A stretch of 64,000 nucleotides of DNA, from contig NZ_JOFQ01000007.1 in assembly GCF_000718305.1 (NCBI RefSeq), positions 437,556-501,555 on the forward strand. Reading direction: 5' to 3'. This document shows, in pieces, positions 37,373 to 47,960 of this stretch. A model generated the notes under the pieces. That model did not search any database. It was not told the DNA's origin and was given only the letters and a program-made list of their open reading frames with translations. Each line of letters begins with the position of its first letter. Positions within the stretch are counted from its first letter, which is position 1. The DNA is from Streptomyces niger (GTDB lineage Bacteria > Actinomycetota > Actinomycetes > Streptomycetales > Streptomycetaceae). A program made the position numbers and the translations under genes.

Positions 37373-38113
37373 ATGTCCGTCATAGATGTCATGGACGCGT
37401 CGGCTCCTACGCACATTGCCCACCGTGACAACCACACCCACCGCGACGTGAACGGTGGCTGGCTCCGCCCCGCGGTGTTCGGCGCGATGGACGGACTGGT
37501 GTCCAACCTCGCCCTGATGACAGGGGTGGCCGGCGGCTCGGTGTCGCAGCAGACGCTCGTCATCACGGGCCTGGCCGGCCTGGCCGCCGGCGCCTTCTCG
37601 ATGGCCGCCGGTGAGTACACCTCGGTCGCCTCGCAGCGTGAGCTGGTCCAGGCGGAACTGGACGTCGAGCGCCGCGAGCTGCGCAAGCACCCCAAGGACG
37701 AGCAGGCGGAGCTGGCCGCCCTGTACGAGTCGCGCGGGGTGGAGCCGGCGCTCGCCCGCGAGGTCGCGGCGCAGCTCTCCAAGGACCCGGAGCAGGCGCT
37801 GGAGATCCACGCCCGCGAGGAGTTGGGCGTGGATCCGTCGGACCTGCCCTCCCCGATCGTCGCCGCCGTTTCCTCGTTCGGTTCCTTCGCGCTGGGTGCG
37901 CTGCTGCCGGTGTTGCCGTACCTTCTGGGTGCCTCCGCGTTGTGGCCCGCCGTGGTCCTGGCGTTGCTCGGACTCTTCGGCTGCGGCGCGGTGGTGGCTC
38001 GGGTGACGGCGCGCTCGTGGTGGTACAGCGGGTTGCGCCAGTTGGCTCTCGGTGGCGCCGCCGCAGGTGTGACGTACGTCCTGGGCACGCTGTTCGGAAC
38101 CGCCGTAGGGTGA
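37373..38113 (+). CDS. VIT1/CCC1-type metal transporter
   Basis: This 246-residue protein resembles vacuolar iron/manganese transporters. It starts with a His-rich head (THIAHRDNHTHRDVNG), then helix 1 RPAVFGAMDGLVSNLALMTG with the conserved Asp of the ion path, SMAAGEYTSVASQRELVQAE on helix 2, a long cytoplasmic metal-binding domain (LDVERRELRKHPKDEQAELA and following) and three C-terminal helices. It is expected to move Fe2+ or Mn2+ out of the cytoplasm in exchange for protons. ATG 37373 is preceded by GGGAGGAAGAGG. Confidence 0.92.
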   Translation: MSVIDVMDASAPTHIAHRDNHTHRDVNGGWLRPAVFGAMDGLVSNLALMTGVAGGSVSQQTLVITGLAGLAAGAFSMAAGEYTSVASQRELVQAELDVERRELRKHPKDEQAELAALYESRGVEPALAREVAAQLSKDPEQALEIHAREELGVDPSDLPSPIVAAVSSFGSFALGALLPVLPYLLGASALWPAVVLALLGLFGCGAVVARVTARSWWYSGLRQLALGGAAAGVTYVLGTLFGTAVG

Positions 38114-38144
38114 CTTCCTATGCGTGCAGGCGCATAATTAACGT

Positions 38145-38160
38145 GTTACCTCGCGGTTTC
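38145..38160. promoter_or_regulatory. GlnR-like half-site pair upstream of gltB
   Basis: GTTAC-CTCGCG-GTTTC reads on the other strand as GAAAC-N6-GTAAC, the inner part of the actinobacterial GlnR box (gTnAC-N6-GaAAC repeats). It lies about 245 bp before gltB. This is weak evidence on its own. Confidence 0.3.
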
Positions 38161-38326
38161 AGAAAATGACCAGCGGGCATAAGGCACTGACGCCGGAGGC
38201 AACGTCGCTTGCCGGCGACCCGCGCTGTCGGACGATGCTCTGTCCCACTGCGTTCTCGATCCACCGCCCTGAGCGGTGTCCGCATGCTGGAAGCCTCTAT
38301 CCGATTCGCGAGATCGAGGTCATCCT

Positions 38327-38342
38327 GTAACCTGCACGCAAA
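38327..38342 (+). promoter_or_regulatory. GlnR-like box near gltB
   Basis: GTAAC-CTGCAC-GCAAA fits gTnAC-N6-GaAAC with one mismatch and overlaps a possible -10 (TAACCT). Nitrogen control of glutamate synthase would be sensible, but the match is by eye only. Confidence 0.35.
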
Positions 38343-38354
38343 ATTCGCGGAGGG

Positions 38355-38397
38355 CCAACGTCGTCCCTCGGCACTGCACATGCCACGACGACGTTGG
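38355..38397 (+). promoter_or_regulatory. Long leader hairpin overlapping the gltB ribosome binding site
   Basis: A perfect 11-bp inverted repeat CCAACGTCGTC (38355-38365) / GACGACGTTGG (38387-38397) with a 21-nt loop. Its 3' arm runs into the GGGAG ribosome site (38396-38400) of gltB (ATG 38406). Folding would bury the first bases of the site, so it may be a translational or ligand-responsive switch. I do not recognise it as a known riboswitch class. Confidence 0.6.
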
Positions 38398-38405
38398 GAG
38401 AGCCG

Positions 38406-41400
38406 ATGCGTTCCGCGTCCACGCACTCCGCGACCACCGGCAGCGCCACCAGCGCCGCCTGGTCGCCCATGGACGGGCGCCCCGCCCAGCAGGGGATGTA
38501 CGACCCGCGCAACGAGCACGACGCCTGCGGCGTCGGCTTCGTCGCGACCCTCACCGGTGAGGCGAGCCACGCGCTGGTCGAGCAGGCCCTGACTGTCCTG
38601 CGGAACCTCGAACACCGCGGCGCCACCGGCTCCGAGCCCGACTCCGGCGACGGCGCGGGCATCCTGCTCCAGATTCCCGACGCCTTCCTGCGCGAGAACG
38701 TCTCGTTCGAGCTGCCCGAGGCCGGCGCGTACGCCGCGGGCATCGCCTTCCTCCCCTCGGACGCCGAGGAGGCCCAGACCGCCGTCTCGAAGATCGAGAC
38801 GATCGCGTCCGAGGAGGGCCTGAACGTCCTCGGCTGGCGCGTCGTCCCCGTCGCCCCGCAGCTGCTCGGCAACGGCGCCCGCGCCACCATGCCCGCCTTC
38901 TCCCAGCTCTTCGTGGCCGACGGTGAGAACACCGGCCTGGCGCTGGACCGCAAGGCGTTCGCGCTGCGCAAGCGCGCCGAGCGCGAGGCCGGCGTCTACT
39001 TCCCGTCGCTCTCCGCCCGGACGATCGTCTACAAGGGCATGCTCACCACCGGGCAGCTGGAGCCGTTCTTCCCGGACCTGAGCGACCGCCGCTTCGCCAC
39101 CGCCATCGCGCTGGTCCACTCGCGGTTCTCCACCAACACCTTCCCGAGCTGGCCGCTGGCCCACCCGTACCGCTTCGTCGCGCACAACGGCGAGATCAAC
39201 ACGGTCAAGGGCAACCGCAACTGGATGCGGGCCCGCGAGTCCCAGCTCTCCAGCAAGCTCTTCGGCGAGGCCACCGAGACGCTGGAGCGCCTGTTCCCCG
39301 TCTGCACGCCGGACGCCTCCGACTCCGCGTCCTTCGACGAGGTCCTGGAGCTGCTCCACCTCGGCGGCCGCTCGCTGCCGCACTCCGTGCTGATGATGGT
39401 CCCGGAGGCGTGGGAGAACTCCACCTCCATGGACCCGGCCCGGCGCGCCTTCTACCAGTACCACTCCACGATGATGGAGCCCTGGGACGGCCCGGCCTGC
39501 GTCACCTTCACCGACGGCACCCAGGTCGGCGCGGTCCTGGACCGCAACGGCCTGCGCCCCGGCCGCTACTGGGTCACCGACGACGGCCTGGTCGTGCTCT
39601 CCTCCGAGGTCGGCGTCCTGGACATCGACCCCGGCAAGGTCGTCCGCAAGGGCCGCCTGCAGCCCGGCCGGATGTTCCTCGTGGACACCGCCGAGCACCG
39701 CATCATCGAGGACGACGAGATCAAGGGCGCCCTCGCCGCCGAGCACCCCTACGCGGAGTGGCTGGAGGCCGGCGAGATCGAGCTGGAGGACCTCCCCGAG
39801 CGCGAGCACATCGTGCACACCCACGCCTCGGTCACCCGCCGCCAGCAGACCTTCGGCTACACCGAGGAGGAGCTGCGCGTCCTCCTCGCGCCGATGGCCA
39901 AGACCGGCGCCGAGCCGATCGGTTCGATGGGCACCGACTCGCCGATCGCCGCGCTCTCCGAGCGTCCCCGGCTGCTCTTCGACTACTTCACCCAGCTGTT
40001 CGCGCAGGTCACCAACCCGCCGCTGGACGCCATCCGCGAGGAACTGGTCACCTCGCTGATCTCCTCGCTGGGCCCGCAGGGCAACCTCCTGGAGCCCACC
40101 GCGGCCTCCTGCCGCAGCGTCACCCTGCCCTTCCCGGTGATCGACAACGATGAGCTGGCCAAGCTCATCCACATCAACGCCGACGGCGACATGCCGGGGA
40201 TGACGGCCGTGACCCTCTCCGGCCTGTACCGCGTCAGCGGCGGCGGTGACGCACTCGCGGCCCGGATCGACGAGATCTGCGCCGAGGCCGAGGCCGCCAT
40301 CGAGGACGGCGCGCGCCTGATCGTGCTGTCCGACCGGCACTCCGACGCCGAGCACGCGCCGATCCCGTCGCTGCTGCTCACCTCCGCCGTCCACCACCAC
40401 CTCATCCGCACGAAGCAGCGCACCCAGGTGGGTCTGCTCGTCGAGGCCGGTGACGTCCGCGAGGTCCACCACGTCGCGCTGCTGATCGGCTACGGCGCCG
40501 CCGCGGTCAACCCGTACCTGGCCATGGAGTCCGTCGAGGACCTGGTCCGCGCCGGCACCTTCCTGCCCGGCATCGAGGCCGAGACCGCCATCAAGCACCT
40601 GATCAAGGCGCTCGGCAAGGGCGTCCTGAAGGTCATGTCCAAGATGGGCATCTCCACCGTCGCCTCCTACCGCGGCGCGCAGGTCTTCGAGGCCGTCGGC
40701 CTGGACGAGGCCTTCGTCGACAAGTACTTCCACGGCACCGCCACCAAGATCGGCGGCGCGGGCCTGGACGTCGTCGCCAAGGAGGTCGCCCAGCGGCACG
40801 CCAAGGCGTACCCGGCCTCCGGCATCGCCCCGGCGCACCGCGCGCTGGACATCGGCGGCGAGTACCAGTGGCGCCGCGAGGGCGAGCCGCACCTGTTCGA
40901 CCCGGAGACCGTCTTCCGCCTGCAGCACTCCGCGCGCTCGGGCAAGTACGAGATCTTCAAGAAGTACACCGAGCGCGTCAACGAGCAGTCCGAGCGCCTG
41001 ATGACGCTGCGCGGCCTGTTCGGCTTCAAGTCCGACCGCCCCTCGATCCCGATCGAGGAGGTCGAGCCGGTCAGCGAGATCGTCAAGCGGTTCTCCACCG
41101 GCGCCATGTCGTACGGCTCCATCTCGCAGGAGGCGCACGAGACCCTCGCCATCGCCATGAACCAGCTGGGCGGCAAGTCCAACACCGGTGAGGGCGGCGA
41201 GGACCCGGAGCGCCTGTACGACCCGGCGCGTCGCTCGTCCATCAAGCAGGTCGCCTCCGGCCGCTTCGGTGTCACGTCCGAGTACCTGGTCAACTCCGAC
41301 GACATCCAGATCAAGATGGCCCAGGGCGCCAAGCCCGGCGAGGGCGGCCAGCTGCCCGGCCACAAGGTCTACCCGTGGGTCGCCAAGACGCGTCACTCGA

Positions 41401-43016
41401 CGCCGGGCGTGGGCCTGATCTCCCCGCCGCCGCACCACGACATCTACTCCATCGAGGACCTGGCCCAGCTGATCCACGACCTGAAGAACGCGAACCCGCA
41501 GGCGCGGATTCACGTGAAGCTGGTCTCCGAGGTCGGCGTCGGCACGGTCGCCGCGGGTGTCTCCAAGGCGCACGCGGACGTCGTCCTCATCTCCGGCCAC
41601 GACGGCGGTACGGGCGCCTCGCCGCTCACCTCGCTCAAGCACGCCGGTGGTCCCTGGGAGCTCGGCCTCGCCGAGACCCAGCAGACGCTGCTCCTCAACG
41701 GCCTGCGCGACCGCATCGTCGTGCAGACCGACGGTCAGCTGAAGACCGGCCGCGACGTGGTCATCGCCGCCCTGCTGGGCGCCGAGGAGTACGGCTTCGC
41801 GACCGCCCCGCTGGTGGTCTCCGGCTGCGTCATGATGCGCGTCTGCCACCTGGACACCTGCCCGGTCGGCATCGCCACCCAGAACCCGACGCTGCGCGAG
41901 CGGTTCAGCGGCAAGGCCGAGTACGTCGTCAACTTCTTCCAGTTCATCGCGGAGGAGGTCCGTGAGCTCCTCGCCGAGCTGGGCTTCCGCAGCCTGGAGG
42001 AGGCCGTCGGCCACGCCGAGCTGCTGGACACCACCCGCGCGGTGAACCACTGGAAGGCGCAGGGCCTGGACCTGGCCCCGCTGCTGCACGTGCCGGAGCT
42101 GCCCGAGGGCGCCGTGCGCCACCAGATCACCGTGCAGGACCACGGCCTGGAGAAGGCGCTGGACAACCAGCTCATCAAGCTGGCCGCCGACGCGCTGAAC
42201 GCGGACACCGCGGAGCAGGCCGAGCCCGTCCGGGCGCAGGTCGCCATCCGCAACATCAACCGCACGGTCGGCACCATGCTGGGCCACGAGGTGACGAAGA
42301 AGTTCGGCGGCGCGGGCCTGCCCGACGACACCATCGACATCACCTTCACCGGCTCGGCCGGCCAGTCCTTCGGCGCCTTCCTGCCGAAGGGGGTCACCCT
42401 CCGCCTGGAGGGCGACGCCAACGACTACGTCGGCAAGGGCCTGTCCGGCGGCCGCGTCATCGTCCGCCCGGACCGCGGCGCCGACCACCTGGCCGAGTAC
42501 TCCACCATCGCGGGCAACACCCTCGCCTACGGCGCCACCGGCGGCGAGCTGTACCTGCGCGGCAAGGTCGGCGAGCGCTTCTGCGTCCGCAACTCCGGCG
42601 CCACGGTGGTCTCCGAGGGCGTGGGCGACCACGGCTGCGAGTACATGACCGGCGGCAACGCGGTCGTCCTGGGCGAGACGGGCCGCAACTTCGCGGCCGG
42701 TATGTCCGGCGGCTTCGCGTACGTCATCGACCTCGACCCGGCCAACGTCAACAAGGAGATGACCGCGGCGGTCAACCCCTTGAACGACACCGACAAGCAG
42801 TGGCTGCACGACGTGGTGCGCCGCCACCAGGAGGAGACCGGCTCCACCGTCGCCGAGAAGCTCCTCGCCGACTGGGATGCCGCGGCCGCGCGCTTCAGCA
42901 AGGTCATCCCGCCCACGTACCAGGCAGTGCTCGCCGCCAAGGAAGCCGCCGAGCAGGCCGGACTCTCCGAGTCCGAGACCCACGAGAAGATGATGGAGGC
43001 GGCGACCAATGGCTGA
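38406..43016 (+). CDS. gltB: Glutamate synthase, large subunit
   Basis: GltB makes two glutamates from glutamine and 2-oxoglutarate. The 1536 residues begin with a 40-residue propeptide cut before Cys41 ([14 protein letters not shown]), the N-terminal glutaminase nucleophile. The central and FMN domains follow ([40 protein letters not shown]), then the [3Fe-4S] ligands [15 protein letters not shown], and a C-terminal beta-helix rich in Gly repeats ([30 protein letters not shown]). ATG 38406 is chosen for its GGGAG site. The stop overlaps gltD. Confidence 0.98.
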   Translation: MRSASTHSATTGSATSAAWSPMDGRPAQQGMYDPRNEHDACGVGFVATLTGEASHALVEQALTVLRNLEHRGATGSEPDSGDGAGILLQIPDAFLRENVSFELPEAGAYAAGIAFLPSDAEEAQTAVSKIETIASEEGLNVLGWRVVPVAPQLLGNGARATMPAFSQLFVADGENTGLALDRKAFALRKRAEREAGVYFPSLSARTIVYKGMLTTGQLEPFFPDLSDRRFATAIALVHSRFSTNTFPSWPLAHPYRFVAHNGEINTVKGNRNWMRARESQLSSKLFGEATETLERLFPVCTPDASDSASFDEVLELLHLGGRSLPHSVLMMVPEAWENSTSMDPARRAFYQYHSTMMEPWDGPACVTFTDGTQVGAVLDRNGLRPGRYWVTDDGLVVLSSEVGVLDIDPGKVVRKGRLQPGRMFLVDTAEHRIIEDDEIKGALAAEHPYAEWLEAGEIELEDLPEREHIVHTHASVTRRQQTFGYTEEELRVLLAPMAKTGAEPIGSMGTDSPIAALSERPRLLFDYFTQLFAQVTNPPLDAIREELVTSLISSLGPQGNLLEPTAASCRSVTLPFPVIDNDELAKLIHINADGDMPGMTAVTLSGLYRVSGGGDALAARIDEICAEAEAAIEDGARLIVLSDRHSDAEHAPIPSLLLTSAVHHHLIRTKQRTQVGLLVEAGDVREVHHVALLIGYGAAAVNPYLAMESVEDLVRAGTFLPGIEAETAIKHLIKALGKGVLKVMSKMGISTVASYRGAQVFEAVGLDEAFVDKYFHGTATKIGGAGLDVVAKEVAQRHAKAYPASGIAPAHRALDIGGEYQWRREGEPHLFDPETVFRLQHSARSGKYEIFKKYTERVNEQSERLMTLRGLFGFKSDRPSIPIEEVEPVSEIVKRFSTGAMSYGSISQEAHETLAIAMNQLGGKSNTGEGGEDPERLYDPARRSSIKQVASGRFGVTSEYLVNSDDIQIKMAQGAKPGEGGQLPGHKVYPWVAKTRHSTPGVGLISPPPHHDIYSIEDLAQLIHDLKNANPQARIHVKLVSEVGVGTVAAGVSKAHADVVLISGHDGGTGASPLTSLKHAGGPWELGLAETQQTLLLNGLRDRIVVQTDGQLKTGRDVVIAALLGAEEYGFATAPLVVSGCVMMRVCHLDTCPVGIATQNPTLRERFSGKAEYVVNFFQFIAEEVRELLAELGFRSLEEAVGHAELLDTTRAVNHWKAQGLDLAPLLHVPELPEGAVRHQITVQDHGLEKALDNQLIKLAADALNADTAEQAEPVRAQVAIRNINRTVGTMLGHEVTKKFGGAGLPDDTIDITFTGSAGQSFGAFLPKGVTLRLEGDANDYVGKGLSGGRVIVRPDRGADHLAEYSTIAGNTLAYGATGGELYLRGKVGERFCVRNSGATVVSEGVGDHGCEYMTGGNAVVLGETGRNFAAGMSGGFAYVIDLDPANVNKEMTAAVNPLNDTDKQWLHDVVRRHQEETGSTVAEKLLADWDAAAARFSKVIPPTYQAVLAAKEAAEQAGLSESETHEKMMEAATNG

Positions 43017-44469
43017 CCCCAAGGGCTTCCTGAACCACGACCGCGAGGTCGCCAAGACCCGTCCCGTCGAGGAGCGCGTCAAGGACTGGAACGAGGTCTA
43101 CCAGCCCGGCTCCCTGCTGCCGATCATCAGCAAGCAGGCGTCGCGCTGCATGGACTGCGGCATCCCGTTCTGCCACAACGGCTGCCCGCTGGGGAACCTC
43201 ATCCCCGAGTGGAACGACTACGCCTACCGCGAGGACTGGGAGGCCGCGAGCGAGCGGCTGCACGCGACCAACAACTTCCCGGAGTTCACCGGTCGCCTCT
43301 GCCCCGCGCCGTGCGAGGCCGCCTGCGTGCTGGGCATCAACCAGCCGCCGGTGACCATCAAGAACGTCGAGGTCTCCATCATCGACAAGGCGTGGGACAA
43401 CGGGGACGTCACCCCGCAGCCGCCCGAGCGCCTGTCCGGCAAGACCGTCGCCGTCATCGGCTCCGGCCCGGCCGGCCTCGCCGCCGCCCAGCAGCTGACC
43501 CGCGCGGGTCACACCGTCGCCGTCTACGAGCGCGCGGACCGTATCGGTGGCCTCCTCCGCTACGGCATCCCCGAGTTCAAGATGGAGAAGCGGCACATCA
43601 ACCGCCGCATCGAGCAGATGCGCGCGGAGGGCACCAAGTTCCGCACCGAGACGGAGATCGGCCGCGACATCGACGCGGCGAAGCTGCGCCGCCGGTACGA
43701 CGCCGTGGTGATCGCCGCGGGCTCGACCACCTCCCGCGACCTGCCGGCGCCCGGCCGGGACCTCAAGGGCATCCACTTCGCGATGGAGTACCTCCCGCTC
43801 GCGAACAAGGTGCAGGAGGGCGACCTGACGGTCTCCCCGATCTCCGCCGAGGGCAAGCACGTCGTCGTCATCGGCGGCGGTGACACCGGCGCCGACTGCG
43901 TCGGCACCGCCCACCGCCAGGGCGCGCTCTCCGTCACCCAGCTGGAGATCATGCCCAAGCCGGGCGAGGAGCGGAACGCCAACCAGCCCTGGCCGACGTT
44001 CCCGATGCTCTACAAGGTCACCTCCGCGCACGAGGAGGGCGGCGAGCGGATCTACTCCGTGAACACCACCCACTTCGAGGGCGACGAGGACGGCAACGTC
44101 CAGGCGCTGCACCTGGTCGAGGTGGAGTTCAAGGACGGCAAGCTGGAGCAGAAGCCCGGCACCGAACGCCGCATCCCCGCCCAGCTGGTCACCCTCGCCA
44201 TGGGCTTCACCGGCACCGACAAGGAGAACGGCCTGGTCGAGCAGTTCGGCCTGGAGCTGGACGAGCGCGGCAACATCGCCCGCAACGCCGACTTCGAGAC
44301 CAACGTCCCCGGCGTGTTCGTCGCCGGTGACGCCGGCCGCGGCCAGTCGCTCATCGTGTGGGCCATCGCCGAGGGCCGCTCCGCGGCCAAGGGCGTGGAC
44401 CGCTTCCTGACCGGCGCGTCCGCCCTGCCGGCCCCCATCAAGCCGACGGACCGCGCACTGGCGGTGTGA
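43009..44469 (+). CDS. gltD: Glutamate synthase, small subunit
   Basis: GltD feeds electrons from NADPH to GltB through FAD and two [4Fe-4S] clusters. The 486 residues contain the Cys clusters [17 protein letters not shown] and [15 protein letters not shown], the FAD fold [17 protein letters not shown], the NADPH fold [18 protein letters not shown], and the C-terminal [20 protein letters not shown]. The ATG at 43009 overlaps the gltB stop by 8 bp, so the two are coupled. Confidence 0.98.
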   Translation: MADPKGFLNHDREVAKTRPVEERVKDWNEVYQPGSLLPIISKQASRCMDCGIPFCHNGCPLGNLIPEWNDYAYREDWEAASERLHATNNFPEFTGRLCPAPCEAACVLGINQPPVTIKNVEVSIIDKAWDNGDVTPQPPERLSGKTVAVIGSGPAGLAAAQQLTRAGHTVAVYERADRIGGLLRYGIPEFKMEKRHINRRIEQMRAEGTKFRTETEIGRDIDAAKLRRRYDAVVIAAGSTTSRDLPAPGRDLKGIHFAMEYLPLANKVQEGDLTVSPISAEGKHVVVIGGGDTGADCVGTAHRQGALSVTQLEIMPKPGEERNANQPWPTFPMLYKVTSAHEEGGERIYSVNTTHFEGDEDGNVQALHLVEVEFKDGKLEQKPGTERRIPAQLVTLAMGFTGTDKENGLVEQFGLELDERGNIARNADFETNVPGVFVAGDAGRGQSLIVWAIAEGRSAAKGVDRFLTGASALPAPIKPTDRALAV

Positions 44470-44525
44470 CGCCGGTACCGGCCTGACGGCCCCCAGATGT
44501 CCCGTACAACGGAGTACGGAACAAC

Positions 44526-44577
44526 GCGGCGCCTGCCCCTTCCCCGACCGGTGAGGGCAGGCGCCGCACTGTGTTTT
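44526..44577 (+). terminator. Strong terminator after gltD
   Basis: A perfect 13-bp stem GCGGCGCCTGCCC/GGGCAGGCGCCGC (44526-44538, 44555-44567) with a 16-nt loop is followed by ACTGTGTTTT. Confidence 0.85.
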
Positions 44578-44601
44578 CGGGGTTCTCGGGCGCGTTTCAC
44601 T

Positions 44602-44627
44602 CGATCGTGGAAATGATCGCCTATCGT
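44602..44627 (+). promoter_or_regulatory. Candidate Uma2 promoter with inverted repeat
   Basis: CGATC/GATCG arms (44602-44606, 44615-44619) lie just before a TATCGT -10-like box (44622-44627), about 50 bp upstream of the Uma2 gene. The spacing fits an operator over a promoter. Confidence 0.35.
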
Positions 44628-44679
44628 GGATTCGGAGGCTGCTGCTCTCCATACGCTGTGCCTGAAAGGGAGGCGCGCG

Positions 44680-45267
44680 ATGACCCTGACGCATCACGAG
44701 ACGGCCGAGGACATGTCGCCGATCGACGACCCGCACGATCTGCTGCGCTTCCTGGAAGATCTCCCCGAGCTCGATCAGCTGAAGATCGAGCTCATCGACG
44801 GAAAGATCGTTATGCAGGCGTCGGCAGCCCCGTTTCACAATCAGATCGTCATGAAGCTCGGTATGCAGTTCGAGTCGCACGGCTGGACAGCGTTGCCGGA
44901 TCAGGCCCTGATTTCCCCCATTTCCTCGTTCGAGCCGAAGGCGGACCTCACGGTCACCACGCCTGAGGCGATGGCCGACAACGCCAACCCGTTCCCCGCC
45001 GACCGTGTCGCCCTCGTAGTGGAGATCGTTTCCAGCGACAAGGACGTCGACTACATCAAGAAGCGTTTCTGGTACGGCATGAGCGAGATCCCGCTCTACC
45101 TCGTGATCGACCCGAACATCGGCACGTGCTCACTGCACTCGCAGCCGCACACCAACGGCTATCGGACCGTCACCACATTGGAGTTCGGCGAGCCGGTGGA
45201 GCTGCCCGAGCCGTTCGGCTTCGCCGTCGACACCTCCGCCTTCAAGCTCTACCCGCCGAAACCCTGA
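44680..45267 (+). CDS. Uma2 family endonuclease-like protein
   Basis: This 195-residue protein has the restriction-endonuclease-like PD-(D/E)xK fold of the Uma2/DUF820 family: KIELIDGKIVMQASAAPFHN, then FEPKADLTVTTPEA (catalytic Asp), ALVVEIVSSDKDVDYIKKR (Glu and Lys) and IPLYLVIDPN. ATG 44680 has AGGGAGG upstream. Such genes are very abundant in Streptomyces and often solitary. Whether they cut DNA is not established. GC content is somewhat lower than neighbours in the first 150 bp. Confidence 0.9.
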   Translation: MTLTHHETAEDMSPIDDPHDLLRFLEDLPELDQLKIELIDGKIVMQASAAPFHNQIVMKLGMQFESHGWTALPDQALISPISSFEPKADLTVTTPEAMADNANPFPADRVALVVEIVSSDKDVDYIKKRFWYGMSEIPLYLVIDPNIGTCSLHSQPHTNGYRTVTTLEFGEPVELPEPFGFAVDTSAFKLYPPKP

Positions 45268-45274
45268 GGCCGCC

Positions 45275-45748
45275 TCAGCCCTCGTCCTCCACCAGCCGCG
45301 CCGGGAAGCCGCCCGTGGCGATCGGGCCCCAGCGGCGGGGCGTGATGCGGATGATCGACTTGCCCTGCTTGAGCATGGCCGCGCGGTACTCGTCCCAGTC
45401 CGGGTGCTCGCCGGAGATGTTGCGGAAGTACTCCACCAGCGGCTCGACCGAGTCCGGCGCGTCGATGACCTCGGCCTCGCCGTCGACCTGCACCCACGGG
45501 CCGTTCCACTCGTCGGACAGCACGATGACGCTGACGGACGGCGCGCGGCGCGCGTTGCGGACCTTGGCGCGCTCCGGGTACGTCGAGATCACGATCCGGC
45601 CCGAGTCGTCCACACCGCAGGTCAGCGGCGAGCCCTGAGGGGTGCCGTCCGACCGGCGGGTCAGCAGGATGGCGCGGTGCCGCGGGCGGACGAACTCCAG
45701 CAGTTCGGGCAGTTCGACGGTCTTGTTGGTGGCGATGGAAGGGCTCAT
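45275..45748 (-). CDS. PPOX-class F420-dependent oxidoreductase
   Basis: This 157-residue protein is a split-barrel flavin/deazaflavin-binding protein of the pyridoxamine-5'-phosphate-oxidase-like family. ELPELLEFVRPRHRAILLTR, GTPQGSPLTCGVDDSGRIVI, RAKVRNARRAPSVSVIVLSD and GKSIIRITPRRWGPIA mark the fold. Actinobacterial members of this type use F420H2. A TAGGCT -10 box ends 7 bp before ATG 45748, implying a leaderless transcript. The substrate is unknown. Confidence 0.88.
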   Translation of the reverse strand: MSPSIATNKTVELPELLEFVRPRHRAILLTRRSDGTPQGSPLTCGVDDSGRIVISTYPERAKVRNARRAPSVSVIVLSDEWNGPWVQVDGEAEVIDAPDSVEPLVEYFRNISGEHPDWDEYRAAMLKQGKSIIRITPRRWGPIATGGFPARLVEDEG

Positions 45749-45755
45749 ACCCCGG

Positions 45756-45761
45756 AGCCTA
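45756..45761 (-). promoter_or_regulatory. -10 box TAGGCT for the F420 oxidoreductase gene (leaderless)
   Basis: On the minus strand TAGGCT ends 7 bp before ATG 45748, and there is no ribosome site. Confidence 0.5.
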
Positions 45762-45966
45762 GGCGCTGGAGTGCGCTCGAAGCCCCACCGCCGCGACCCG
45801 CACGGCGAGGACACCCCGCGGTGGCGCCCCGACAGCCGGTGCGCCCCTCTTCCTCCGGCGCCCCGTACGGGACACAGTGGACGCCCCGAGGACCGACCGG
45901 GACGCCGCGCGGCGGGCGACGGACGCCTGCGCGGCCGGCCGGCCGACACGAGAGGTGAGGGCAAGG

Positions 45967-47853
45967 ATGCGTGCATACCGCGCGGCGCACGAACAGAGCA
46001 TCAGCGATCCCGACGGCTTCTGGGGAGCCGCGGCCAAGGCGGTGACCTGGACGAAGGAGCCCACCCGCGTCCTGGACGCGGACCGCCCGCCCTTCTACCG
46101 CTGGTTCCCCGACGGCGAGCTCAACACCTGCCACAACGCCCTGGACCGGCACGTCGCCGCCGGCCACGGCGACCGCACCGCGCTGATCCACGACAGCCCC
46201 GTCACCGGCACCCGGCAGCGCTACACCTACGCCGAACTCCTGGACCGCACGGCCCGATTCGCCGGCGTCCTGCGCTCGCTCGGGGTCGGCAGAGGCGACC
46301 GCGTCGTCCTCTACCTGCCGATGGTCCCGCAGGCCGTCATCGCCATGCTGGCCTGCGCCCGCCTCGGCGCCGTGCACTCCGTCGTCTTCGGCGGCTTCGC
46401 CCCGAGGGAACTCGCCGTCCGCATCGACGACGCCAAGCCCAAGGTCGTCGTCTCCGCGTCCTGCGGCATCGAAGGCAAGCGCGTCCTCCCGTACAAGCCG
46501 ATGCTCGACGAGGCGCTGCGCCTCGCCGACCACGCGCCCGACCACTGCGTCATCGTGCAGCGCTCCCAGGAACGCGCCGACCTCACCGCGCGCGACCTGG
46601 ACTGGGAGGAGGCCATGGCCGCCGCCGCACCCGCCGACTGCGTCCCCGTCGCCGCCACCGACCCGCTCTACATCCTCTACACCTCCGGTACCACAGGGCG
46701 CCCCAAGGGAGTCGTCCGCGACAACGGCGGCCACGCCGTCGCCCTCACCTGGAGCATGGCCAACGTCTTCGGCATCGGCCCCGGCGACGTCTGGTGGACC
46801 GCCTCCGACGTCGGCTGGGTCGTCGGCCACTCCTACATCGTCTACGCCCCGCTGCTGACCGGCGCCACCACCGTCCTGTACGAGGGCAAGCCCGTCGGCA
46901 CCCCGGACGCGGGTGCCTTCTGGCGGGTGATCGCCGAGCACCGCGTCAAGGCGCTGTTCACCGCGCCCACCGCGCTGCGCGCCGTCCGCAAGGAGGATCC
47001 GGAGGCGGCCCTCCTCGCCGACCACGACACCGGTTCGCTGCGCACGCTGTTCATGGCGGGGGAGCGGCTGGACCCGGGCACGTACCACTGGGCGAGCCGG
47101 GTGCTGGACGTACCGGTGATCGACAACTGGTGGCAGACCGAGACCGGCTGGCCGATCGCCGCCAACCTGCGCGGACTGGACCCGATGCCGGTCAAGCCCG
47201 GCTCGCCGACCGTGCCGGTGCCCGGCTACGACCTGCGGGTCCTGAACGAGAACGGCGAGCCGTGCGGCCCCGGCCAGGACGGCGCGGTGGCGCTGAAGCT
47301 GCCGCTGCCGCCGGGCTCGCTGCCCACCCTCTGGAACGACGACGAGCGGTACGTGTCCTCCTACCTCTCGCGGTTCCCCGGCCACTACGCGACCGGCGAC
47401 GGCGGCTACGTCGACGAGGACGGCTACGTCTTCATCATGGGCCGCACCGACGACGTGATCAACGTGGCCGGGCACCGGCTCTCCTCCGGCGCGATGGAGG
47501 CCGTCCTCGCCGGCCACCCGGCGGTCTCGGAGTGCGCGGTCATCGGCGTGGCCGACGCGCTCAAGGGCCAGGTGCCACGGGCCCTGGTGGTCCTCAAGGC
47601 CGGCGTCACCGACGACCACGCGCAGGTGGCCGCCGAACTGGTGCGGTCCGTACGCCGCGAGATCGGCGCCGTCGCCGCCCTGAAAGAGGCCGTGATCGTG
47701 CCCGCGCTGCCCAAGACCCGCTCCGGCAAGATCCTGCGCCGCAGCATGCGCGCCCTGGCCGACGGCGTGGACGAGCCGGTCCCCGCCACCGTCGAGGACC
47801 CCGCCGTCCTGGAGGCCCTGCGCCCGGTCCTCCGCCCCGAGCGCCAGGACTGA
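45967..47853 (+). CDS. Propionyl-CoA synthetase-like AMP-binding enzyme
   Basis: This 628-residue acyl-CoA synthetase is close in length and layout to PrpE/ACSS3 propionyl-CoA synthetases. Visible are the leader motif RWFPDGELNTCHNALDRHV, HSVVFGGFAPRELAVRIDD, the AMP-binding loop ILYTSGTTGRPKGVVRDNGG, WWTASDVGWVVGHSYIVYAP, DNWWQTETGWPI, TGDGGYVDEDGYVFIMGRTD and the C-terminal lysine in LPKTRSGKILRRSMR. ATG 45967 has GAGGTGAGGGCAAGG before it; GTG 45955 is possible. It activates a short-chain acid with ATP and CoA. A 219-bp gap with no other gene precedes it. Confidence 0.9.
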   Translation: MRAYRAAHEQSISDPDGFWGAAAKAVTWTKEPTRVLDADRPPFYRWFPDGELNTCHNALDRHVAAGHGDRTALIHDSPVTGTRQRYTYAELLDRTARFAGVLRSLGVGRGDRVVLYLPMVPQAVIAMLACARLGAVHSVVFGGFAPRELAVRIDDAKPKVVVSASCGIEGKRVLPYKPMLDEALRLADHAPDHCVIVQRSQERADLTARDLDWEEAMAAAAPADCVPVAATDPLYILYTSGTTGRPKGVVRDNGGHAVALTWSMANVFGIGPGDVWWTASDVGWVVGHSYIVYAPLLTGATTVLYEGKPVGTPDAGAFWRVIAEHRVKALFTAPTALRAVRKEDPEAALLADHDTGSLRTLFMAGERLDPGTYHWASRVLDVPVIDNWWQTETGWPIAANLRGLDPMPVKPGSPTVPVPGYDLRVLNENGEPCGPGQDGAVALKLPLPPGSLPTLWNDDERYVSSYLSRFPGHYATGDGGYVDEDGYVFIMGRTDDVINVAGHRLSSGAMEAVLAGHPAVSECAVIGVADALKGQVPRALVVLKAGVTDDHAQVAAELVRSVRREIGAVAALKEAVIVPALPKTRSGKILRRSMRALADGVDEPVPATVEDPAVLEALRPVLRPERQD

Positions 47854-47948
47854 CCCCTCCGCGCATACCGGCCCCCGCGCCCTTGAGGGGCCGGTACGCG
47901 CCGGGTGAACGCCCGTCGTGAACAGGGGGCTTCGGCGTGGCGCCCGCT

Positions 47949-47954
47949 TAAGGT
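47949..47954 (+). promoter_or_regulatory. -10 box TAAGGT for the MBL gene (leaderless)
   Basis: TAAGGT ends 6 bp before ATG 47961, and no ribosome site is present. Confidence 0.45.
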
Positions 47955-47960
47955 CGCCAC

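Noticed and set aside
38118..43082. A 1654-codon open frame antisense to gltB
   Set aside because: It mirrors the gltB frame exactly, has the Arg/Gly/Ala/Val composition of a GC-rich shadow, and contains no recognisable domain.
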